DNA from: Selaginella tamariscina
Taxonomy: Eukaryota; Streptophyta; Lycopodiopsida; Selaginellales; Selaginellaceae
Length of the DNA stretch: 64,000 bases
Reading direction: 5' to 3'
NCBI GenBank assembly: GCA_003024785.1
Contig: PUQB01000009.1
Coordinates: 1,021,001-1,085,000, forward strand
The notes under the pieces were generated by a model, which worked only from the letters and a program-made list of their open reading frames with translations, had not been told where the DNA came from and made no database searches. Shown piece after piece: positions 10,511 through 25,576 of the stretch (position 1 is its first letter; every line of letters begins with the position of its first letter). The translations under genes and the position numbers were made by a program.

Positions 10511-13140
10511 ACCTATTCCAAACCAGCTTCAGCCTGCTTCTAGTGAGGAAACGGAGGAGGAGCTTAAATTAGAGCCTATCCTGGTTTTTATTTATATTTA
10601 TTATTAGTATGCATGCAAAAATAACTCATGTAATATTTTCTATGTAGCATATCCTGTTAACCATGATGATGTTCATGGGGAAGAAGAATATCATTTTGAG
10701 ACTTATGTGAAGATGATTATGACAATGAGGAGAAAGAGATTCCATCTCCAAAACTTGAAACAACTGGTCTAACTGATAATGAAGAATCTGATGAGGAAAT
10801 TGTTGTTGATGATAGCACTTTGGAGAAGAGTAGTGCGGATGTAGAGGGTTTTCAAAGCTGCACCTTAAACTAGCTTCTAAGGTTCGTTTAACTAGTGCTA
10901 CTCAAGAGTACTTAAAGAGCTTGGATATTTTCATGGCATTTCTCATAGAAAATGAGAAATGTGCTCTTATTTAGTACTTAGAGAAGGCTCTAGGTGCAAT
11001 TGCTATGGTGGTTAAGAATTGAGCTATTACTAAGCTTAACTAGTTATGCCATTGTAAACCACCATTTTGTGAGGTTGATAATTTAGTTTAATCTCGACTT
11101 TTACATAACAATTTTATTAATAATTTAATCAAAATGTTTAAAACATAGAATATAAATACATGAGTAAGAATAAAACTTAATTTTGTGAAGCATGAAAATG
11201 GAGCAGTTTGATGTTTAGAGTTCAAATTGATGTTTATGCCATAGGTATCCTTGATAAAAGAAAACGCTTAAGTGACAAATTTATGTTCCCTATAAATAAA
11301 ATAGCACACAAGCTTTATCCATGCGTGCATGCATAATAATGGTAAAAGCTTATATAGAATATAATATGCATATGAATTAATATTTCAAATAATGTAAATA
11401 CTACATACATACATATAATGCCTACATTGTATATGGATGTTCATTATCTATATAGATAATTCTTTCTATTTAGTGTTTAAAATTACATTAATAATAGAAT
11501 AACTCATATAATCACTTCTATAATGTAAACACTAGCCAAAGTAATTTTATATAATTTAAATTTTTTATGAAGTATGTATACTTTATGTGCTATATGTAGA
11601 TACATGTTACATGCATAAGTATGTGTAATATACACAACATATGTAAGTATATATAATTATGCACAAACACATATCAAAGATATGTTAGAATGACTTAATG
11701 TTCCTTAATAATGTAGCATACTCTTTACATGGAACAATCCCCATAATGTATGAAAATTATACATCCTTAATATAAACTTATATAAATATTGAGATTATTT
11801 GCATTTTATGAATATAAACACTAATATGAATATATATACCTTCTTTTTGAGAAGCTACATAAAAATGTATATTTCTTGTGCAGATATTGAATGGTTCGTT
11901 AACATGAGGACACATTCTCAAAAATTTGTTTTCATCTTGTGTATGTGTGTGCATGCTTGCGTGTGTGTGAGAGAGAGAGCTTTCATACATATATAAGAGC
12001 TTTCATACATACATAAGTGCTTACGTACATTCTTACTTAATGGTAAGAATCTATATGTAGAGTTCATCGATTTATTCTTTATTTTTATTTTACATAAAGA
12101 CTCTAGAAATAAAGTATTTCAAATTAATATATGTAACATGTTGTAAAGTAATGTTAAAAAGAATATACATAGTTTATTTAATTTAATTAGGGCAATTACC
12201 CTAAATTTATTCAAAATTAAAATCTGGTGCCGTATTTTTATTTTGAACTTGTGATATTAATCTACAGCAACATCCCCATTGCTATTGTCTGGAACCATGA
12301 ATAGAACATAGTTATTGCCGAACTTCCGAACATTCCATACGTACGTGTTATAAATGGTGTTACAAATGGTAAATTTTAATTCGAATACAACGTTTGATTT
12401 CAGACCAACCAAACATTGAAAAACCTTAAAGAAAGTGGAAAAGTAATGGATGAACCTAATAGAAAGATTAATTTAAATTCTGAATCTAAAAGAGACATGA
12501 CTAAAACCCGAACGTGTGTTATGAACGTGACATTACAAATGTATTACTAACGGTAAATTTTCACCCGAACACGTTAATTGGTAATTATAAAATAAAAATA
12601 CATATTAAAGTATAGATATTTAACTATCTATAACCTATATAATTTCAATTATTTAGGTGAAAAGAGCTTTGGACTTTACTATGAATTTACATTTTATAGC
12701 ATAACTATTATCTTTTGTTACAATTTGATGTATCTATATTTATTTTATATCCAGGAACAACAGTTTTGTAATTACAACTGCTCATGTATATGTGTATTTT
12801 ATGTGTATGAGCAACGATAATTATCTGATAAGATATATAAAAGTAATAAAAGTAAGAATGATGATAACTTTAACTCCAATTTATATCTAATGTTATATAG
12901 TTTATTTTTATAGTAATTAATTATGTTGTATTAATTTTTTTCAAAACCATAATAAATTCAAGTGAAACACTGCTAAATCGGCTGTCCTACCTAAATAAAA
13001 AATTCCAAACGGTAATTCAACAATGGGTTTAGAAAAATAATATTATATGTTAGAATATATAACATAGTATTCAGCATTATTTTAGAAAATGTGAATATTT
13101 ATATAATATAGTCCATTACAATCCCTACGGTATATAACAT
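10511..13140. other. AT-rich intergenic DNA
   Basis: No gene is recognised. Around 10,545-10,870 there are short acidic open segments that may be decayed coding sequence. From about 11,060 the DNA is strongly AT-rich with GT/GA microsatellite pieces (for example about 11,940-11,980). Short stretches are open by chance only. Confidence 0.45.
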
Positions 13141-13177
13141 AGATGTTATTTTATATACATATATCACCAATTTCAAT

Positions 13178-13396
13178 TGCTCTCAATGAGACTCGAACTC
13201 ACCAATTTCAATTAGATTCTAACTCATGACCTCCCGTTTTACATTTTATATATATGTGTGTGTTATGTATACATTTCTCGATCTGTGTTATGTATACATA
13301 TATGTTATTTTGTATGAATATTATACACACATATGTATATGAAATCAAGACCTCCCGCTTACTAAACGGTTGCTCTTACCAACTGAGCTATGAAAG
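13178..13396 (-). pseudogene. tRNA-Thr relic fragments
   Basis: Three pieces of the local tRNA-Thr occur on the minus strand. 13,345-13,396 retains the 5' acceptor strand, D arm, anticodon arm (loop TTAGTAA) and part of the T arm. Shorter T-arm and variable-region fragments lie at about 13,178-13,201 and 13,214-13,242. The longest piece lacks the 3' end, so none should be functional. Confidence 0.7.
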
Positions 13397-13922
13397 CTCA
13401 CAACTTCTCAAATGATTTCTTCTTATCATTTTGTGATGCATTTATATATTATCTAAAATTATGAATCTATATTTATCAGCATATGTGAAATATATATATA
13501 TATATATATATATAACTATATGTTTGAACTATTATATTAGATATTCGCACTTGTTAATATACTGGAATACATAATCAGTTTCTCCATTATGTAGTAAAAT
13601 GCATTTAATTATTACATAAAAACTAGAATTCATATTTTCATATGTTATTAATTTCCTTGTATGTGTTTGTGTTCTCTACTAGACAATACACACACACCAG
13701 TGTAAGTTTTAAAATGTAAATATAAACATTCGATTGCATGGCTTAACTAAGAATGTTGTGTATATATCATGTATAAAATCACAAAATATAATATTTATGC
13801 ATATATGCAATAGGAGACCCCTTCTTAAATCCATTACACAATTGTTTACATACACGTGTGTATGTATTACACACACACACGATTTTTATTATATAAAACT
13901 AAAATATTATAGGAAGGTGTGA

Positions 13923-13995
13923 GCTTTCATAGCTCAGTTGGTCAGAGCACCCGTTTAGTAAGCGGGAGGTCTTGAGTTCAACTCTTAGTGAAAGC
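13923..13995 (+). tRNA. tRNA-Thr (anticodon AGT)
   Basis: A complete 73-nt cloverleaf with acceptor GCTTTCA/TGAAAGC, anticodon loop TTAGTAA and T loop TTCAACT. The T stem TTGAG/CTTAG needs one G-T wobble, so this copy is slightly diverged but still foldable. It lies about 75 bp beyond the TRCF stop codon, on the opposite strand. Confidence 0.9.
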
Positions 13996-14070
13996 AATTA
14001 ATTAGTAGCTTTATCTGGAGCTATATATTAATATTTATATATATTTACAAGGTATTGTTTCACATGTACG

Positions 14071-15456
14071 TTAAAAATGATGGAAGCCCCGTCTTAAATC
14101 CGTTAAACACTGGAATATTCTTTCTAATTGAAAATCTGCTGGTAGTTCAACTAAACTCTTTAACTGCACAAAAAAATCTGAGCTTTCACGCACACGCACA
14201 CGCACACATACACACGCGTGGAATAACCTGCAGTTTTCCTGGGGAAAAACTAAGTGAAGACTTCAAAGTTTCACAAACCATGGAGCTATGAAGAATATTA
14301 AACGATTTCACATCCATGTTCGTCATCATATATATAAGTTTGCCTCTAGCTTGAATGTGATGAATCCCCATATCTGCTGCCATTCTCCTTGCATATATCG
14401 TCTTCAAAACACCCTGTGTGTATGTATATATGTGTATTTATTAATTAATATTAAATAATTTTAATAATTAAATATTTAAAGTTTACCTCTAATGCAGGTG
14501 GTTCTTTCCCTCTTTCACTACGTAATTGCTCGGTAAATCGAATAAGTTCTTTAACACTCTTTCTCGCTGCTTCTTCTGCACCGTCACTAACAGTTTCCCA
14601 TTGAGTATCACAGAAGTTTGACTCTATTACAATTTGTACATCATCATATTTAACTGAGGAAGACTGTGATAGCGTGCCTGAAATTAATAAATATTAATTA
14701 ATTAAAAATTTAATTAATTAATTAATTAATTTACCTTAGATAATGCTTCAAAGAGCATTTCTGCATAAAGATCAACACCAACTTTACTAAACTCTCCACT
14801 TTGTTTCTCACCGAATATGCTCCCGATTCCTCTTATAGCCATATCCCTCTCCGCAAGCTGGAATCCTTGGCCTAATGCACAACAGTCCTCTAGTGCATTC
14901 AACCTCTCCTGTAACAATATGTGTGCGTGTGCGTGCGTGCGTGCGTGCGTGCGTGTGTGTGTGAGAGAGAGAGAGAGACATGTTTGCTGTTCATCTCTGT
15001 TTAGTTGTAGGATATATGTGTTTAAACTCTCTCTCTACACACACACACATTCAACGTCTCCTCCTGTAACAATATGTGTGCGTGTGCGTGTGAGAGAGAG
15101 AGTTCATCTTTGTTTAGTTGTAGTATATATGTTCTTAAACTCTCTCTCTCTCTCTCCACGCACACATACACGCACACGCACACACACACGTACCAAGGCC
15201 TCAGAGCTAAGGGACTCCTTGCGTGGATGCAACAAATAAGCGTGTGCTGCTTTATCAGCTCGCCCAACACGACCACGCAGTTGGTATATTTGTGAAAGTC
15301 CGAGCATATGCACATTTTCTACTATTATTGTGTTTACTGTGGGAATATCCAATCCGCTCTCTATTATAGTTGTACATAAGAGTATACTTGTTCCTCTCTC
15401 TGTGAAGGTTGTCATTGTTTCTTCTAACTCAGTTGGTGTTTTCTGCATAACCATAT

Positions 15457-15513
<57 letters not shown>

Positions 15514-16505
15514 CCTTGCCATGAGCAATAGATACTTGAACTCCAGGAACCAATGATTTAAGTGTTTCCTCCGTCTCCTCCATATCTGTTAAGAGATTGT
15601 ATATAAAGACTACCTACTAAAAAAGAACTAATATACCTTGTATTCGGGGCACCTGTAAAAATTGCATTATTATACATTATTTATTATTTAAATAAATATA
15701 ATATAATATCTAATTTAATAATTATTTAATTAATATTTAAATAATAATGTACGTACCACGTAGAAAACTTGCCCTTTACGCTTTAGCTCAGCTCTAATAG
15801 CATTTTGAATAATCTCCTTTGAGTAGAGGCAAACATGTGTAGTTATTGGTCGACGTTCTGGTGGTGGGGTTGTCATTAAGCTGAAAATATATTTAAATTA
15901 TTAAAAAATATACATTATTATAATTTTATTTTATTTTTAAAATTTTAATTAAATGTAATACCTGAGTTACCTTGCATCACGGAAACCGTTTAATGCCATG
16001 TGTAGTGTCCGAGGAATGGGAGTTGCAGATAGTGTCAATATATCCACTGTTGTCTTGAGTGTTGCAATTCTCTCCTTTTGTGCCACTCCAAATCTCTGAA
16101 AACAGCGTGCGTGCGTGTGTGTGTGCATGCGTGCGTGTGTATGTGTGTACCTGTTCTTCGTCGATGATTAATAAACCAACATTTTCATACTCTACTTGGT
16201 TACCAAGAAGGGAATGCGTTCCAACAGCTATGTGTATAACCCCATTGTTAATTCCCATAATTACTCGTTTCCTTTCCTTTATGCTCTGCATAATTAAACA
16301 CATAATAATTAGTAAAATATTTAGTAAATAATACAGTAGATTAAAAAAATTAATTACCTGAAAACGGCTGAGAAAGAGCGACTTTCACATGTGCAAGCAT
16401 GTAAACGCTCCTTAATTACCTCGTAATGTTGTTTAGCTAAAACAGTTGTTGGAGTTAAAACCATCACTTGCTTCTTTGCAGAAACTGCACACATACAACA
16501 GGTTA

Positions 16506-16539
<34 letters not shown>

Positions 16540-17554
16540 ATATATAACCTGCATAAAATATTGCACGCATTGCCACCTCAGTTTTTCCAAATCCTACGTC
16601 ACCGCATATAAGCCTGTCCATTGGTGTTTCACGCTCTGTCAAATCCTTCTCAACATCTACAAATGCCTGAAATAAATACATTAAATTAAATAGTTTTATT
16701 AAAATAATTAATATTCTCAAGTTCGTAAATACATGTATATGTTCACACCACATATCTCTCTCGTTTTTATATTCAGAGAGACACACACAACATATATACA
16801 CACATATGTTAACTATATGACACACACACACACGCTTATGACCTTAAGTTGGTCGGGTGTAGGTGTATAAGGGAACTTTGCAGCAAATCCACTTAATGAA
16901 GGAATATTCTTGGGATAAAGAGGCCTCTTCTGCTTTGAACGTCGTATATACACATCGATCATTTTTACTACTCTTTTCTGAGCGTCTAAAACCCCTTCGT
17001 TTTTCCTCTTCTCCCATTGGCTCCTGTCATTCAACTTGCTAAGCCCTGGATATCTCTTCACATTTTCCCCTGGCCTGTACTACACATAACGTGTGCGTGC
17101 GTGTGCGTGTGTGTGTGTGTGTATGTGTATGTGTGTGTACCTGAAGTATCTATAGAGAAGGCGATAAGCTTGTTTAACGGGGTTTAGCCATCCCATCTGC
17201 ATATCTTAAATAAACATACTTAAATGGACTGGTTTTTCCATGGGGGATCTCCTCTTTAACACGTACAAAACGTCCGACTCCTACCTTCTTGTGAACTATA
17301 TATTCTCCAGATACTAACTTCTCAGGATCAACTGTGTAATTAAACTCGAGGTTTTCTCCTAACGAGAGTATTCCTTTGTTTATTGGTTTTTCACTGTTTA
17401 GCATGTCATTTAGCTTATCCAAGTCACCTATAATCACATAAAATGGTCAATGTATATTCATATTATAATATGAGCATACATACACATGAATATATACATA
17501 TAAAGATGTTATACTACAAGTATCTTACCATCTTTGCTATCAAAATTTTTAATA

Positions 17555-17641
<87 letters not shown>

Positions 17642-17712
17642 AGGTTATGATACAAGTATCTTACCGTCTTTGTTATTGAGAAGTTGTGTAAGAAATCTAT
17701 ACACACAGTACA

Positions 17713-17758
<46 letters not shown>

Positions 17759-18094
17759 CACAACACGCACACACACACACACACAAAGTATCAATTATAG
17801 GATGGCAAGAATATTGATGTGGTAAATAGATATATATAGAGAGATGTTTCAAGTATATATCTATATAAAACACGGTTTTTCATGATAAGAAACTTACTAG
17901 AATTTTCAGCATAAATTGGCAATATATATAAGCACATAAATTATATCATTTATATAATCATAGTCATTAATATAGTATCATATAAAAAGGAATTCGTTAC
18001 AGAACAGTTTAGAAATATTCTAATTTAATCTCTATATATACATAACAAATTAACTTAATGAGTCTAATCATATTGTTGTTGTTGCTGTTATTGT

Positions 18095-18153
<59 letters not shown>

Positions 18154-18488
18154 TTGTCAAGAGGACTATGTACATACGGTTCATTAGCGAATTGCTTGTG
18201 GAATTGGGTAATTGAATCTTGATTTACAAGAGAGACCGGAGCAGTAAACTCTGTAGAACTCCATTGCAAAGCGCTCTTGCTCTTGTAACTCTCATTCTGA
18301 TCAGCCAACATATCGAATTGGATTGCAGAGATTGCCTCTTTCGTGTTGTGAGCTTTCGCAGTTGAATAAGAAGCAAGCCTGGGAGAATAATCATTCAGAA
18401 TTTGAGTCCATGTGTGTATGTTGCTACTGCTCATCTGCGGAGGGAGGCTCAAGCATTGCGGAGAGTAAGCGCATATTGCCATGGCCAT
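14071..18488 (-). CDS. Plant transcription-repair coupling factor-like DEAD/DEAH helicase (Mfd/TRCF type), 15 exons
   Basis: The gene resembles the Arabidopsis chloroplast TRCF-type helicase. Exons on the minus strand: 18488-18152, 17427-17141, 17074-16843, 16666-16549, 16484-16358, 16283-16151, 16095-15971, 15880-15757, 15652-15637, 15585-15515, 15442-15194, 14908-14735, 14663-14487, 14413-14228, 14163-14071. Together they give about 815 residues, the usual size. The N-terminus resembles a transit peptide. A CarD-like RNA-polymerase-interaction domain follows ([26 protein letters not shown]). Then come Walker [12 protein letters not shown] (about residue 310), DEEQ (about 410), [24 protein letters not shown] (about 580) and a C-terminal TRCF domain ([19 protein letters not shown]). 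All exon phases agree except one. A run of four G at 17,179-17,182 shifts the frame just after YADGMAK, and the conserved [11 protein letters not shown] follows in the shifted frame. This is either a sequence error or a real disabling change. Confidence 0.93.
14923..15190. repeat. GT/GA and CT/CA microsatellites in TRCF intron 11
   Basis: Two similar blocks, each with a TG run, a GA run and then CT/CA runs, fill the intron between the 83-codon helicase exon and the next exon. The block around tttagttgtaggatatatg is duplicated. Confidence 0.9.
15461..15514. repeat. (CT)n-(CA)n microsatellite filling a TRCF intron
   Basis: The intron between the HGK-ending exon and the TPTELEE exon is little more than a CT run and a CA run. 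The donor sits within the repeat (minus-strand GTGTGTGCGTG). Confidence 0.9.
17556..17638. repeat. (CT)n-(TA)n microsatellite in TRCF intron 1
   Basis: A long CT run passes into a TA run. A second CT-CA compound repeat lies at 17,712-17,785 in the same intron. A 25-30 bp segment (tacaagtatcttacc) occurs on both sides of the first repeat. Confidence 0.95.
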
Positions 18489-18950
18489 TGTTGGGGTTTA
18501 TCCAGATTTCTAGATAAACCCTCTCTAAACCCTAGTTTAACTTTCAAATAGAAAGAATATTCCAGTGTTTAACGGATTTAATTGTATTGTATAATGTTAA
18601 GTTTTGTGATTTATGTTAGCGTGCCATTTACATATACAAAGTGTCCTTAGGTGTGTGTGGTGTGTGTGTGCATGCATGTGTGTGGATATGGGAAATAGTT
18701 TAAACGTATAATTTTGGACATATATACAATTAATATCGTCTATACACATGTATATAGTCATTTAAATGCAGGCCCAGCGTACTTGTATCAGCTGCATTAT
18801 GCGTAGGTTTCCTGCTAGACGTGCAAGACTAGAATCTACCAAGGGTGGTAGTGTGGTACGTATGGAAATATTTATACATACCTACAGACGTGTATGCTTA
18901 CATACATCTGTGTTTTAACCAGCACCAATGTTTGTTTTCTATTCTCTGCT
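18489..18950. promoter_or_regulatory. Shared head-to-head promoter region (TRCF and unidentified gene)
   Basis: TRCF starts leftwards at 18,488 and the first visible exon of the unidentified gene reads rightwards from about 18,950, so this roughly 460-bp interval must hold both promoters. No clear TATA box is visible. The same arrangement was copied to 3.8-4.2 kb. Near 18,545-18,575 it contains a 30-bp match to the last coding exon of TRCF. Confidence 0.35.
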
Positions 18951-19448
18951 CCTTTGCTGCAACTCGAACTTGGCAATTCTTCGAGTCGATGGGAAGCATC
19001 TTTGCCACTGCTCACAGGTCAGAATAATACATGTGTGCAACGCCTAAACAATAGTATTATATCTGTATATAACGCTCACAAGTATAAGAAGTGAATGTAC
19101 AGGTTACTCACTCATGAAATAAGTCAACTGCAGAGGAAAATGCGGCAGCTCATTGGGGAGTTACCGTTTCAAGAGGCCTACGACCTATCCGGCAGGATAT
19201 CCGTTTGTTCTCCAAGGCGACATGAGCCTTCTCACTACCTTAACTATCTCACTTCTCCACACGTGGTCATCTGTATATACACATTCACATTCACATACAT
19301 GAATAAACACACATATCCATACATCGTTACGTATGCATTTATGGGGTGTTCTGTTTCCAGGTGACAGCTTCCTGTGCATTTCCAGGTTTGTTTGAGGCAC
19401 AGGAACTGATGGCGAAGACAGACAGGGAAGTCTGCAACATTTGCACAG
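18950..19448 (+). pseudogene. Exons of an unidentified gene, right-arm copy
   Basis: Exon-like segments on the plus strand mirror those at 3.3-3.8 kb. The first encodes FESMGSIFATAH and ends at 19,017 with CAG before GTCAGA. The second, from 19,103, encodes [18 protein letters not shown] and then [11 protein letters not shown]. The third (19,386-19,448) contains FEAQELMAK and ends GCACAG before GTCC. The third exon differs from the left copy by small indels that change its reading frame, so at least this copy seems damaged. No later exons are found before the LTR-like relic. The protein family is not recognised; it could be the remnant of a host gene broken by the duplication. Confidence 0.5.
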
Positions 19449-19528
19449 GTCCTTATAAATTCGACTATAATGTGTTGTTATTTATGTTATCTTGGATGTA
19501 AAAGGTAGAATATATTGAAACGATGTGA

Positions 19529-19601
19529 GCTTTCGTAGCTCAGTTGGTTAGAGCACCCGTTTAGTAAGCGGGAGGTCTTGAGTTCGACTCTCAATGAAAG
19601 C
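19529..19601 (+). tRNA. tRNA-Thr (anticodon AGT)
   Basis: A 73-nt cloverleaf with acceptor GCTTTCG/TGAAAGC (one G-T pair at position 7), D arm GCTC/GAGC, anticodon loop TTAGTAA and T loop TTCGACT. It lies in the right duplication arm opposite 3,141-3,213. Confidence 0.95.
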
Positions 19602-19679
19602 ACTTTATGTAGTGTTTAGGGTTTAGGGTTTTATACACATGTACACATGTTTCGAAGAACATATATATAAATTTTTGAT

Positions 19680-20720
19680 AATAAATTAAATATTAGGATT
19701 TCATCCTAAGTGTGATTACCCTAAAAAACCCTAAGGATAACATGAGAAAACTTTAGCATAGCTAACCTTGTCAAGGAGATGTGCTTACAAATACTTTGTG
19801 ATAGAGCTATATTCCTCGAAAAGTCACTCTCATTTGGAAATATAACCTAAGGCAATAAAGAATAACTAACCTTGTGTTGAATGGCCTCCTAAGGCTAAGT
19901 TTGAACAATTTTAAGCATATGACCATGTGAGTTTTTATAAAAGGGCTCTTGTTAATGAACTTAAGTTATTTAATCCTTAGACATGTTCAAACATATTAAA
20001 AAAAATACCCTTAACCAAGTGTATATTAACATACCCAATTATGAGACATAACCTCCTTTGAGTGGATGCATAAGACTTAACACTTTAATGTGGACATAAT
20101 CAGTCTTGTCTATTAGGATATCCAACCTCTTAGCATTAAAATAATGACACAACTCCAAAGGTTTTGCCTTGGGTATTGTACTATGTGCCATATAGTTTAA
20201 TGTCATATGTTTATGTGACATTGTTTCTCAAAACATGGATTATCTTGTTGTAATCCCTCAAACTCAAGAGCTACATCTGATGCCACAAACATAGTTTGCA
20301 AATGCAAACCTTATAACTCTTTTTATGAATTCTTAAGGATATTGTAACGAGCCACTCATAGTTGGATAATGACATAAACAATGCTCACATATAAGTCAGG
20401 ATCTATGTCTTGTTTAATTGTGAGTGATGTTCTTAATTTGGCGTGAAGGAGGAGACTGGAGACAAGCCTAAATCTTTGGATTAACAGAACACATATTTTA
20501 ATAAAACCTTCAAGGCATGAATTCATGAACAATAAAGGTTGGATAACTTGAGGATTAAAGGGGTGTTTCTAACCATATTTAACATGTTGAACTCATTCGA
20601 CACATCCATGAAACTTGAACTGAAAGAGAAAAAAAAAAAAGAGTTCTATGTGGTAAATTTCATATTTACTAAAGTTTTTTGAGGTATTTAACAATAACCA
20701 ACAGAACCATCTCTACGTAC
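19680..20720 (+). repeat. LTR-like non-coding repeat relic
   Basis: Matches the 43.25-44.57 and 50.68-52.38 kb LTR-like units in the same orientation (for example the aaggagatgtg segment and the block around caatgac/ccaacctctta). It is diverged, with no coding potential, and forms the outer part of the right duplication arm. Confidence 0.55.
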
Positions 20721-21389
20721 CTTTGAAATCAAATAGTAAAATCATAATAAAAATTATGACATTATGTAAATTATAATATTATGTCTTTTTACTATATTAT
20801 TTAAGATTTAATATAATTAAATACTATTACATTTTTAATATACATTCTAATGATAATTCTTCATATATTGTCTTGTAACTACAATAGAATATAAATTATA
20901 ATAATTATTATAAATTTTAAATAATTTAAATTTCACCTTCAATAATATATATATCTTTAATATATACAGTAAATTCCATGTGCCATTTCAACTTAATGAT
21001 TAAATCTAGTTAAGCCGAAGGTTTAAAAAAACAATTGGTATTAGAGGTATATCTTAACCATGGTTTGGTCAATTAGGAGTCATGTAATAAGTATTCTTTT
21101 GTTTAATTATAAAGTTATTCTTGTAAGGTGTTCTTAGTTAAACCGTGCAATTAAATGTTTATGTTTACATATAAAAGTATGTGTGTGTGTGATATATCTA
21201 CTGTATAGTAAGATATAGGTTACAAACACAGGCATTTGCATAATGTGATTTGCATTGGGAAATAGTTGAAACGTATAATTTCGAACATATATATATATAT
21301 AATTATATATGCTGATCATTGTTATAACAATAATTTTCTGTTATATATGTATCTTGTATATAAAAGCTAGAATACACGGAAATATTTGA
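20721..21389. other. AT-rich stretch without a gene
   Basis: Nothing is recognised except a diverged piece (about 21,130-21,310) similar to the promoter-side sequence of the duplication arms (gggaaatagttgaaacgtataatttc). Confidence 0.5.
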
Positions 21390-21438
21390 GCTTCGGTAGC
21401 TCAGTTGGTCAGAGCACCCACTTAGTAACCGGGAGGTA
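21390..21438 (+). pseudogene. tRNA-Thr 5'-part relic
   Basis: Begins gcttcggtagctcagttgg and keeps the D arm and a mutated anticodon arm (loop starting cttagtaa). It lacks the T arm and the 3' acceptor strand. Confidence 0.7.
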
Positions 21439-22132
21439 TGAAATTGTATTCATTTCCATTTAACTTCTTCATTAACGAATTAAAAAATATCTCATGAATT
21501 AAAAGAATAAGTAATTTCCTTTAAAAACTGGAATTTTAAATAAGAATTTAAGTTTAAATAATGTGATGTTATTATTTTTATTATAATTTCATCTTGCTTA
21601 TCAAGCATTTGAGAACTTCTTTAGTAAAAATTAAATTTATTTTCTTAAATTGAATATCTTAATATAATATGTGATTTGTCCTTAATTTTTTTTAATACAA
21701 CTTTAATAGATCTAATCTCCATATATAATATGTAAAAGCTTGTGCATATTATAATAATAGTTTTTAATTATGTTTTTGAAAATTCAATATAATTAAATAC
21801 TTTTATTATATTTTCGACATATGTTTAATAATTTTACTTTTGAATTTACTCTATACTGTCTTATAATTACAATAAAATATAAATTATGATTACTACTATT
21901 AATTTTAAATGAACTGTGAGAGCTCGGAACGAAGATTTAAAACGAGAATATGATAAAAATATATAATTTAATATAATGTGTGTTTATAAAGTTATTCTTG
22001 TAAAGTATAATAAATATGCTCCATCGTTACTTATAATTATATATGTTGATCAATGTACATTGATGATTTTTATAACAATAATTTGTTGTGATTTTATGTA
22101 TATAAAAGCTAGAATATATTGAAATGGTGTGA
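21439..22132. other. AT-rich stretch without a gene
   Basis: Very AT-rich. No open frame or structural RNA is recognised. Confidence 0.5.
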
Positions 22133-22205
22133 GCTTTCATAGCTCAGATGGTTAGAGCACCCGTTTAGTAAGCGGGAGGTCTTGAGTTCGACTCTCAATG
22201 AAAGC
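22133..22205 (+). tRNA. tRNA-Thr (anticodon AGT)
   Basis: A complete 73-nt cloverleaf with acceptor GCTTTCA/TGAAAGC, D loop AGATGGTTA, anticodon loop TTAGTAA and T loop TTCGACT. It is the fourth intact copy in the window and ends about 110 bp from the end of the neighbouring acyltransferase gene. Confidence 0.95.
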
Positions 22206-22315
22206 ATTTTAAGACGGAATTATAACACACACACTTGAGTTCGATACTATCTCAATGAAAACATTATAATTAGTATATGAATCATATATTATATCGAATA
22301 TACACACATATATAA

Positions 22316-25576
<3,261 letters not shown>

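Larger units (their letters stand above)
17873..20720. repeat. Right arm of large inverted segmental duplication
   Basis: This is the reverse-complement partner of 1,855-4,842. It contains, in mirror order, the start of TRCF intron 1 with its microsatellite, TRCF exon 1, the exons of an unidentified gene, tRNA-Thr(AGT) and an LTR-like relic. Because TRCF continues properly only from this arm, it is probably the parental side for that gene. Confidence 0.8.

Noticed and set aside
17640-17700. Possible extra TRCF exon ([10 protein letters not shown]) in intron 1
   Set aside because: Its splice phases do not fit, whereas exon 1 joins the next exon directly in frame.
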